Shown here: positions 55,540 through 64,000 of the stretch, one piece after another
Numbering within the stretch: the first letter of the stretch is position 1
Layout of the letters: each line of letters opens with the position of its first letter
Origin: Delphinapterus leucas
Taxonomy: Eukaryota > Chordata > Mammalia > Artiodactyla > Monodontidae
Length of the DNA: 64,000 nucleotides
Direction: 5' to 3'
Assembly: GCF_002288925.2 (NCBI RefSeq)
Contig: NW_022098076.1
Coordinates: 84,455,062-84,519,061, forward strand
The notes under the pieces: model-generated
Databases searched by the model: none
Seen by the model: the letters and a program-made list of their open reading frames with translations, nothing else
What the model was told of the DNA's origin: nothing
Made by a program: the position numbers and the translations under genes

Positions 55540-56630
55540 TGAATTTAATTTTTAGAAAATTATAAACGTTCACAAAAGTGGACAGAATAGTTTACAAATG
55601 CCTATTGATCCATCACCAGGCTTCATCAATTACCAGCTCAGAGCCAATCTTGTCTCATCAATGCCCCAAGCACTTACCCTTTCCCCTCATAGATTAATTT
55701 GAATCCTGTATCATATAGCTTAATAAATATTTGTGCGTATCTTTAAAAATAAGGACTCACGAAAGCATAACCACAAACTACTATCACACCTAAAAACATT
55801 AATAATTCTTTAATATCTCTAGTCAGTGTTCAGATTTCCCTGATTAGTTTCTTGGTATGAATCAGGATTCAAATAAAATTCACACATGACGATTGATAGA
55901 TCCCCTAAGATACTATCAACTTCTTTTTCTTATCCCCTTGAATTTTATTTGTTGAAAAGAACCATAGCTTCCCAGATTCTGGTGTTTTTGAGTGATATCC
56001 CTGGATGTTATTTAATGAGTCCTTGTACCTCCTCTATTTTCTGTAAATTGGTAGTTCAGTCTAGGAGCTTGTTTATTATTTCTTACTACTATATTTTTCA
56101 TATTTTTTCATGCTCCTGAATTCCCCCCTCCTTTCTTGAATTCTTTAGGGTTATCATTTTTCCATAATATGTTGTATTCCTCTCTTCTGTATATAAATTA
56201 TGTAATCTACTTCTAGTTTTTTAGTAGTTACACTTGACATGTTCACCCTTAAACAAAGCGGGGGTGTATAAGAATGCTGGTGGTGGGAGTTGTCTGTCCT
56301 GGATACAGTCAGTAAGGGGGAGAATTGTCCGTAGAGAATTTAAAAGAAATAATAAAACTGATTAAAACTCTGTTTGCATTTTATTATTGCCATGATCCAG
56401 CAGTTCCACACAATGATGCTGATAATTCTTTTAAAACCTTTGTTGGTCTGATTATGCTGTTTATTATTTCAGTTGATTTGCTTATGATATTTTATATCCT
56501 TATATGATTTTGGATTTTGTAATCATAAACTCATATTTGGGGGAATTTCATCTGTGGCAATATCTTGATTCTTGTATTGAGCGATTCTTGATTCTTGTAT
56601 TGCCTGCAACCATTGCCAATCCGGACCCCT
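55540..56630 (-). mobile_element. old L1 fragment
   Basis: 'aaacgttcacaaaagtggacagaatagtttacaaatgcctattgatccatcaccaggcttcatcaatt' and the following 'gccccaagcacttaccctttcccctc' resemble reverse L1M 3' sequence. The far end is uncertain, and the stretch after 56200 may be something else. Confidence 0.5.
56564..56601. repeat. short tandem duplication
   Basis: TTGATTCTTGTATTG occurs twice, joined by AGCGATTC. It lies just before the SINE insertion. Confidence 0.8.
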
Positions 56631-56640
56631 TTTTAAAAAA

Positions 56641-56977
56641 AATTTATTTATTTATTTATTTATTTATTTATTTTTGGCTGCATTGGGTCCTCGTTGCTGA
56701 ACACAGGCTTTCTCTAGTTGGGGCGAGGAGGGGCTACTCTTCGTTGTGGTGCGCGGGCTTCTCATTGGGGTGGCTTGTCTTTGTTGCAGAGCACGGGCTC
56801 TAGGCGCGCGGGCTTCAGTAGTTGTGGCTCACGGGCTCTAGAGCGCAGGCTCAGTAGTTGTGGCACACGGGCTTAGTTGCTCCATGGCATGTGGGATCTT
56901 CCCGGACCAGGGCTCAAACCCGTGTTTCCCGCATTGGTAGGCAGATTCTTAACCACTACGCCACGAGGGAAGTCCCC
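56641..56977 (-). mobile_element. CHR-type SINE (long, CHR-2-like)
   Basis: The minus strand starts GGGGACTTCCCTCGTGGCGT, continues with the tRNA-like head (GGTTTGAGCC) and the longer body shared with the 8.1-kb copy ('ggggctactcttcgttgtggtgcgcgggcttctcattg' on plus), and ends in (AAAT)n. Flanks GGACCCCTTTTTAAA and AGACCACTTTAAA are a decayed target-site duplication. Confidence 0.92.
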
Positions 56978-58310
56978 AGACCACTTTAAACTAAATTCTC
57001 AGTTTAAAAAAGAAATTAGCTTGCAGGAATTGGGTTCTAGAATTATGTGAGTGCTGGCTTATGAGGACAAATTCTTAGAGTTAATTCTTCCAATTCCACC
57101 CAGATTAATCTTCTTTGTTAGGGTTTTCCCCCCCTGTTTTATTCTATTTCACCACTCACTGAGGATGTAGCCCTTTGGGGTGCCACTGAAGCCCAAACTC
57201 CAGGTCACTGGGAGAATCAGCAGATGCCTTGAGCACATGACAGACACAGTGCTTCCTTTTCTATCTGGTTTCCTATCCTGCTTTGGCCTCTGAGGAATTT
57301 TTCTTACTTATTACCAATTCAGACATTTATTTTAAAAAGTTAAATTTATATCCACAAGTTTTAGGTGTTTTCTAGTGTAAGGATTTTCCTGATATCTAGT
57401 TTGTTGTTGCTTTAATGGAAGTAAGCCTTTAATATTTTTAAAAACACTTGTTGAAATTTGTTTAAATGTCAAACATCACTCTCTTCTCCTTCTTCAAGTT
57501 CAATCCCTCAATCCTATTCCCCTGAAGATAACTGCATTGAGGCCATCTCCACGAGAATAGAAAGGTAAGAAAAAAGTTGTCCGAATGATCAGGGCCCAAA
57601 CACGTTGAAAATCCATATAAGTCATTGTTTTGTTTGATATTGAAAATCTGGCTTTCAACTTCAGCTATTCTTTGAGTTGACTCCAAAATAGCTTATGAAA
57701 TAGTGAAGCCTAAGGCTGAGCAACTGTACCCGTCACAGGTTTGGATTAATGGATGTGAAGTGAAAACACTCATCTGAGCTACCTGGGCTGGCAAGTATTA
57801 CATGCTTTAAACACATCTGAAAATTTTCAGTTTTGGTGTATGTGAGGCTGCCCCAAATTTGAACACAACCCTATTTCATGCACTTAAAATAACAGCATCA
57901 CTGCTCTACTTTCTGTGAGGTAATCTTTCTGTTTAGAGTGTCCCTCCCTTAATTAAGCCCTTTGGGGTTATAACTAAAAATCCATTTTCATGATCCTACT
58001 TTTATTTAATTTAGGGTAGACGAAGGCACCAGTTATCCTAGCTAGATAACCTAATGGCGTGTGTAATCAGGGTCCATCTGGCAGGTCCTAGAGTAGCTGA
58101 GTGCAATGGCTTTCTGCCAGGAGAGCTAGAAAGGATCATTTTGCATTCCCCAGGGAGGACAGGAAAGACAGAGCAGCACGGCGCTGTGATTTTCATGACA
58201 TCAAGTGACCACTTTGCACCACTACTCTTCTCTTCTTTTTCATGTGTGCTTCCCAAACTTGGTGGTAATGGGGTTTAGGAATGCTACCCCCAAATATGCA
58301 TCTTGGCATA
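56978..58310. other. intergenic, no gene seen
   Basis: Unassigned, moderately AT-rich. Frames at 57462-57686 and 58038-58278 show no recognised domain. Confidence 0.5.
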
Positions 58311-58540
58311 CTAAATATTTTTTTTAGTAGGTTCTCATTAGTTATCTATTTTATACATAGTAGTGTATATATGTCAATCCCAATCTCCCAATTCATCCCA
58401 ACCCCCATTTTCCCCCCTCGGTGTCCATATGTTTGTTCCCTATGTCTGTGTCTCTATTTCTGCTTTGCAAATAGGTTCATCTGTACCATTTTTCTAAATT
58501 CCACATATATGCATTAATATACAATATTTGTTTTTCTCTA
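58311..58540 (-). mobile_element. 5'-truncated L1 3' end
   Basis: Reverse L1 3' sequence ('gttatctattttatacatagtagtgtatatatgtcaatcccaatctccc', 'ccctatgtctgtgtctctatttctgctttgc'). It is older than the other young L1s here. Its flanks CTAAATATTTTT and CTAATATTTTTAA, on either side of the L1 plus SINE, look like its target site. Confidence 0.8.
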
Positions 58541-58545
58541 ATTTT

Positions 58546-58757
58546 TTTTTTTTTTTTTTTTTTTTGCGGTATGCGGGCCTCTCACTGTTGTGGCCTCTCC
58601 CGTTGCGGAGCACAGGCTCAGGACGTGCAGGCTCAGCGGCCATGGCTCACGGGCCTAGCCGCTCCACGGCATGTGGGATCTTCCCAGACCGGGGCACGAA
58701 CCCGTGTCTCCTGCATCGGCAGGCGGACTCTCAACCACTGCGCCACCAGGGAAGCCC
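58546..58757 (-). mobile_element. CHR SINE (CHR-1-like) nested at an L1 end
   Basis: Minus-strand start GGGGCTTCCCTGGTGGCGCA, ending in a ~25-base A-run (T-run 58541-58565 on plus). The direct repeat CTCTAAT at 58536 and 58758 marks the target. Low divergence and a long uninterrupted tail suggest a recent insertion. Confidence 0.92.
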
Positions 58758-59383
58758 CTCTAATATTTTTAATAGGAATTTGAGACACTGCAGGAAGGAC
58801 TTTCTGACCTTCCCCTGAAGCAGGTCATTAGACCCTCATGTGAGAGGTGCCCTCCCTATACCCAGAGGAAAGGAGCATCCTTACCTCCAAAGACAAAGGG
58901 ACACAGAAAGGAACCTGAATAAACAGGCTATGCTAAGTTTCCCCCAGTTTACTACTCTTAGCTCATATCCTTTCTGTCCTATCACATTTTTTTCATGACT
59001 TTCCAGTTTTCATCAAATCTAAGATAAAAACACACAGGTTTAGATATTTCTCTGGGTCTTCATTTCTTTATGAAGGCTCCTGTGGCACATAAAACTTAGA
59101 TCAAATAAATTTGTATGCTTTTCTCTTGTTAATCTGTCTTTTGTTACAGAGACCCAGCTAAGAACCAAACACGGTAGGAGGAAAAAATATTCTTCTAAAA
59201 TTACAGAGTTGCTTTTCATATCTTAAGCCTCCAGACCATCCAGGAAGGAGGAGGGCGAAGCCAATGAGATTCGTGAATGAGAGGAGGTCCTAACTGTCAA
59301 CTCCCTCAGTCAGGAAGAAACGGATGTTCACCCAATCTGTTCCCCATTCAAAAGAGTATCTTTGCAAGTTGGAGGGTGGAAGG

Positions 59384-59387
59384 ATGT

Positions 59388-59425
<38 letters not shown>

Positions 59426-59478
59426 CAGAGAGAGACAGAGAGAGACAGAGAGAGACAGAGAGAGGTGGAGAGATAGAG
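59384..59478. repeat. (TG)n then (GA/AGAC)n microsatellite
   Basis: About 14 TG units followed by GA repeats with a regular AGAGAC period of 10 (AGAGAGAGAC type) and a degenerate end. Confidence 0.95.
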
Positions 59479-60979
59479 TAACAGGCAACCAATTTGTCAA
59501 TAGCTGGGTGTTTGGTGTGAAACTAGTGAGGTGTTATTACTTCATTTACTTATCTAAAGGGTTATCTGAAGAAGTTAACCTTTATTGAGAGGTTGTGTGG
59601 TTATTCACCCACTTCCTCTAACACCCCGTGTCCCACCCCCCATATTTTAGACTGAGGAATTTCATCTATTAAAAATAAGATTCCCCCCAGGAAATTATAT
59701 CATCTATATATCACAACATATTCTTATGCTTTTAGTAAAGATAGAGACTTTACAGTTACCACTCCTTGCCTAATTGGCTGTGTATTTAAAGATTATTATT
59801 AAATTACTCCTTAACTCTTTCTAGATAAGGTAAAAAGATTCTTTTAGCTTTTCTCATGGGCCTTTTTCCCCCTAGCTTTTCAGTAATCTTTGAAGATGTG
59901 CTTGAATCATCTTTTTAAGCTCTTCATGGCTTTTTTAAAATTGCAAAATTCATAAATAGCCTATGTTGTCATAACGGTTTGAGAAATGCTGAGAAAATAG
60001 AATTACTTTAGGATGTTTCAATGCAGTCTTCTCTCCGATAAATCTCTGTGTCATGTGGAAAATGCTGACAAGGTACTTTCTATTTTTTTAGATTCCAATC
60101 TTTTAAAATGGCATTACCTTAAAGAGCTCATGGGATGTCATAAGTGCATAATCAATGATAAATGAACGTTTATGATGGAGATTAGGGAGTTATTAATATA
60201 TCTTTACAGTCTTGGCACTTAGAAGTTTAATTCAAGCATATTTAATTAGATTCCTACCAAAAATCAATTTTGAAGAAGTTTGCTTTTCAAAACCAGGGAT
60301 TTGCAATAACACATTTTTGTCTAGGGAAATATTTTATTGAAATAGGATTTATCTTCTATTATGCCTTTGGGTTGTGTGTTTTTTTGCTTACTCTGCTCTG
60401 GCCCCTGGGTAAACAAGTCCTTTCTTTGGGAGCTGAGGTTTAAAACAATTTTCAATGAAAGAACCTCAATGAAAGTTATTCCTAGTGCTGAGGATGTTGG
60501 CAGAAACTAGAAGAGAAAATATAGAAATACAAAGAAAGATCTTGGAGACGTTTCTTAAATCTAGATTTCCCTTGGTTGAGAAGTTAAAAAGATGAAAAAT
60601 CTTGTATCATCAGGGGAAACAAGATGAAGCTTGACTTTTTCTGCCAAATTTAATTCTTTTCTGAGTCTTTGATATTTGCATGAACTCCCCAGAAAGGTCA
60701 AAATGATTTGCCGGCAAAGCAGACATTGAAATCAGGTTATACAAAATAGCAGCAGAAGGAGGATAGACAGGTTGATGGATAATTTTCATCTCAAGTTCTA
60801 TTTTGCCTACTTCAGTCATAGGAATATATTCATTTCAAATTAAGACACAGTGGGTTTGTGTAAAAAAAAAGGAACTATCTGGAGATGATTAATGTAAAAG
60901 TCCTTAGAAAAAATAAGTGCATCCTAACAGTGTGACTGATGTGAATATTTATTCAATTAGGAGAAGAGAGAAACACACC

Positions 60980-61105
60980 CATGTATTGAATACACTATGG
61001 GCCAGGAATCATGTGTTTAACAGGCTGGTATTCCGTCTCTGTAAAACTTCATGAAGTAGGTGTTATATTCTCCATTTCATTGACGATAAACTTAAATATT
61101 AAAAA
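60980..61105 (+). repeat. MIR fragment
   Basis: 'gtattgaatacactatgggccaggaatcatgtgtttaacaggctgg' and 'aagtaggtgttatattctccatttcattgacgataaac' follow MIR order. Confidence 0.65.
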
Positions 61106-61904
61106 AGGTGAGGAATTGCATGAGGAGTACAGATGGAACAAGATTGACCACAAAATGATCATTGTTAAAGTTGGGTGAAGTTGCCCTACACTATCCTACT
61201 TTTTAAAGTGTATTTGAAGTTTTCCAAAATGAGAAGTTTTAAAATAGTTACTAATAAACTTGAATATTCAAATCTATATTTTTCTGATTTTAATCTTGTA
61301 TTCTCTCCATCACACACTTAATAATTTCTGAAAAACAGGGTAGAGAATTGCAAGCCAGATAATAAATCGGGAGTTCAAATTTAATTTTAGAGAGTAAAAA
61401 CTGCTTGCTTTATTATCTCAGAAAGTACTGAATCTATATGAGTCTTAGTTTTAATATTTACTAAATGCAGATATCCTTCCTTCTATTGAACAGGTGGGAG
61501 GTTAAAATAGATTTTTTAAATATCCCGGTGTTATTTAATTGTGTTTTGTGAAATGATTTCTTTTTTTTTGTCTTCAAAGAAGATAGTTCAATATTCTAAA
61601 TATTTTGTATTACATATTTATAGAGATATGTAAAATTGACCATTTTGTTCATGAGATTGAGTGGGCCTATGGAATTTGTGAACTAAGCTTTAATGAGAAT
61701 GAACTTTAGCCAAGGCAAGGAAAAACCTTTAGCTGTGGGAAATGGGAACCACTTAAATGGGAATGACTTTATGGTCCTATTTTAGGTAGTTCCTTCATTC
61801 TTCCACCTGTTTAATAAAAAGGTCATCTGTTTAATGAAAAAGTTTCTTAAGAAATAGAATGCATCTTAACTACATTATATTTCTATTTCTCAATACAGAA
61901 TTAT

Positions 61905-62230
61905 TCCATCTGAAGACACTATGAGAAATGGAAGAAGCCAGAAACAAAAGGCTATATACTATTATAATTCCATTTCTATGACTTTCTAAAATGACAAAGC
62001 TATAGGGATAGAAAACTGATCAGTGGGCTGGGGAGGGAGGTTGAAAGAGGAGACTGACGAAAAAGGGGCATGGGGAACTGTTTGGGGTGAAGGAACTGTT
62101 CTTGATTTTCACTTTGGTGGTGACTACACAGTTGTATCTTTGCTCAAATTAATAGAACTGTACATAAATTTATTTATGTGTAAATTTATTGTATGTAAAT
62201 TATGTCTCAATAAATCTGATTGTAAAAATA
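61905..62230 (+). mobile_element. old L1 3' end
   Basis: 'ttattccatctgaagacactatgagaaatgg', 'gatcagtgggctggggaggg' and 'tggtgactacacagttgtatctttg...' ending 'tgtctcaataaatctgattgtaaaaa' are the L1MA-type 3' end. It sits just 3' of the SLC19A3-like exon. Confidence 0.75.
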
Positions 62231-62288
62231 TATATTTTTTTAAAGATATGCCTCTGTGTCAGTGCAGGCACAGAAGCAATGCACTTAC

Positions 62289-62429
62289 CTCAATGTGGGC
62301 TGGAAGCCCTGGTCCCTGATGGAGATTACGGCCACAGTCAGGATGGTTTGGGTCAGCAAGGCAATGAAGGCGTTGACTCCCAACACCAGGGCAGAGGGTT
62401 CCATGCTGAGATTAATGGCGACCTGAAAT
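62289..62429 (-). pseudogene. SLC19A3-related exon (C2orf83/SLC19A4P-like)
   Basis: A 141-base exon on the minus strand. It has an acceptor ...GATGTCAG ending at 62430 and a donor GAG|GTAAGT starting at 62288. The frame set by the splice sites reads FQVAINLSMEPSALVLGVNA, then FIALLTQTILTVAVISIRDQ and GFQPTL. This corresponds to late transmembrane helices of the thiamine transporter family SLC19 (SLC19A3 has the equivalent FQ-A-NL-ALVFG-NTFIAL-QT pattern). The exon is open. The divergence, and the place between the SCYGR remnants and where SLC19A3 should follow, argue for the SLC19A3-derived paralogue known in human as C2orf83, considered a pseudogene. True SLC19A3 cannot be excluded without the flanking exons, which are outside the window. 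Confidence 0.7.
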
Positions 62430-62750
62430 CTGACATCGTACAAATGGGAAGAGTTTTGAAAGAGCACATATGTGGGCTTTTAAATACAGAGCAGTAAATC
62501 GAGTTGCTCTGCTCAGGAAGCCAAGGCTTTTGTTGCCACTTTTTTGCTAAAAGCTCTTTTAGCAGAGAAGAAGGAAAGGACAAATGGAATAGTGAAATGT
62601 TGCATTTTAACATTACATGGGGGGATGTGATAGATTATGATAAGAATTTAAAACTAGTTAACCTGTTCTAAAATTAAGCCAAATATTCCAACTACTCTGC
62701 AACTAGAGGATATTGAACATTATATGATGTAGATGAGGTTCAGAGGTCAC
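62430..62750. other. intron-like flank of the SLC19A3-related exon
   Basis: No further exon is seen. The pyrimidine-rich run before the acceptor (CTCTTTCAAAACTCTTCCCATTTG on minus, in part) is moderate. Confidence 0.4.
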
Positions 62751-63495
62751 CTTTTTTTTTTTAACATCTTTATTGGAGTATAATTGCTTTACAATGGTGT
62801 GTTAGTTTCTGCTGTACAACAAAGTGAATCAGCTATATGTATACATATATCCCCATATCCCCTCCCTCTTGCGTCTCCCTCCCACCCTATCTCACCCCTC
62901 TAGGTGGTCACAAAGCACTGAGCTGATCTCCCTGTGCTATGCAGCTGCTTCCCACTAGCTATCTATTTTACATTTGGCAGTGTGTATATGTCAATGCTAC
63001 TCTCTCACTTTGTCCCAGCTTACCCTCCCCCTCCCCCTGTTCTCAAGTCCATTCTCTACATCTGTGTCTTTATTCCTGTCCTGCCCCTAGGTTTATCAGA
63101 ACCATTTTTTTATTTTTAGGTTCTATATATATGTGTTAGCATGTGGTCTTTTTCTCTTTCTGACTTACTTCACTCTGTATGCAGGCTCCATCCACTTCAC
63201 TACAAATAACTCAATTTCATTTCTTTTTATGGCTGAGTAATATTCCACTGTATATATGTGCCACATCTTCTTTATCCATTCATCTGTCGATGGACACTTA
63301 GGTTGCTTCCACGTCCTGGCTATTGTAAACAGAGCTGCAGTGAACATTGTGGTACGTGACTCTTTTTGAGTTATGGTTTTCTCAGGGTGTATGCCCAGTA
63401 GTGGGATTGCTGGGTCATGTGGTAGTTCTGTTCTTAGTTTAAGGAACCTCCGTACTGTTCCCCATAGTGGCTGTGTCAGTTTACGTTCCCACCAC
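62751..63495 (-). mobile_element. 5'-truncated L1
   Basis: Reverse L1 3' end from a T-run at 62752-62762 to about 63495. It is nearly the same sequence as the 52.8-kb L1 and the 1-445 L1. A clear target-site duplication was not found (CACC/CACTTTTT possible). Confidence 0.9.
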
Positions 63496-63865
63496 TTTTT
63501 AAAGGAGCTGTATCAGCGAGTGAAAACGCAGGTCCATTGGTGAACTTGTACTTATTTGGAGATTGTTCACTGGACCACTGATTGTCTAAATTAGCAGTTT
63601 CAGAGTCTAATAGGTGAATTTTTCTCTGGAAAAGTCACAAATTATTTCCTTTCACAGGTGATAATATCTGGCAGTTAATTCATTTTAAATAATCTTACTG
63701 GTTTTTAAATTTAGTCAGGCCAAACTAACATATACCAACTAGAATTCTTCCATGCAATTTACTCAAACATTTGTAACTTGAATCTCTTTAAAAACATAAA
63801 ACCAAATGAGAAGTTTTAACTACTTTTATATCCCTTCCAAAATCCTCACATTGAAAACAAATGCA

Positions 63866-64000
63866 AGCTATTTACAATAGCCAGGACATGGAAACAACCT
63901 AAGTGTCCACTGACAGATGAATGGATAAAGAAGATGTGGCACATATATACAATGGAATATTACTCAGCCATAAAAAGAAACAAAATTGAGTTATTTGTAG
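63866..64000 (+). mobile_element. L1 running off the window end
   Basis: 'acaatagccaggacatggaaacaacctaagtgtccac' and 'gaatggataaagaagatgtggcacatatatacaatgg' are L1 ORF2 end sequence in plus orientation. Its 5' end at ~63866 is a truncation; the rest continues beyond the window. Confidence 0.92.

Larger units (their letters stand above)
53980..55540. other. intergenic, no gene seen
   Basis: AT-rich. A reverse MIR fragment occurs at 54850-54995, an A-rich run at 54748-54770 and a perfect palindrome at 55073-55116. Confidence 0.5.
58758..61900. other. intergenic, no gene seen
   Basis: AT-rich. Contains a TG/GA microsatellite at 59384-59478 and a MIR at 60980-61105. I looked on the minus strand for the last exon of the SLC19A3-like sequence and did not find it. 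Confidence 0.5.

Noticed and set aside
59277..59588. 103-codon frame with CVCVCV and ER repeats
   Set aside because: It is a translated TG/GA microsatellite.
1..64000. CRISPR arrays, operons, phage or other prokaryotic systems
   Set aside because: The sequence is vertebrate: spliced exons, SINEs, L1s and a U6 pseudogene. No regularly spaced repeats with unique spacers are present.

Overview
This window is mammalian genomic DNA, almost certainly from a cetacean. The copies of a tRNA-derived SINE whose 5' end reads GGGCTTCCCTGGTGGC on the minus strand match the CHR family of whales, dolphins and hippos. They sit among cetartiodactyl-type L1 3' ends and old mammalian repeats (MIR, MER5, MaLR, hAT, Tigger).

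Region 1 (about 1-28 kb, plus strand) is the 3' two thirds of AGFG1 (ArfGAP with FG repeats 1; HRB/RIP). Ten constitutive exons between 3845 and 25880 join in phase. They give 436 codons, equivalent to about residues 127 to 562 of the human protein, with no premature stop or broken splice site. The ArfGAP domain lies upstream of the window. Two in-phase cassette exons sit in introns: a 24-codon exon I recognise from known isoforms, and a 48-nt candidate that I do not know from any annotated isoform. The 3'UTR follows 25880, with a good polyadenylation signal at 26448.

Region 2 (about 28-43 kb) is intergenic and rich in repeats: SINEs, MIR, MER5, a complete small hAT element and a long old L1.

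Region 3 (43.9-46.9 kb) holds two head-to-head remnants of the small cysteine- and glycine-rich keratin-associated family (SCYGR/KRTAP28 type). The human members map to the same chromosome band as AGFG1. Both copies carry GTG in place of the start ATG and appear to share a 1-nt loss in the same place. One copy also has a 174-nt internal deletion. Both keep a recognisable TATA and leader region. This fits decay of hair-protein genes in a hairless lineage.

Region 4 (48.5-64 kb) is mostly repeats: a SINE next to a U6 snRNA pseudogene, a MaLR LTR, a 2.1-kb truncated L1, an L1 split by a 100-N gap with duplicated flanks, further L1s and SINEs, and one intact-looking SLC19A3-related exon on the minus strand at 62.3-62.4 kb. 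The order AGFG1, SCYGR, SLC19A3-like matches the human 2q36.3 neighbourhood as I recall it. I see no new biological system here. The observations most worth checking are the shared SCYGR lesions, the novel cassette exon and the probable assembly duplication.
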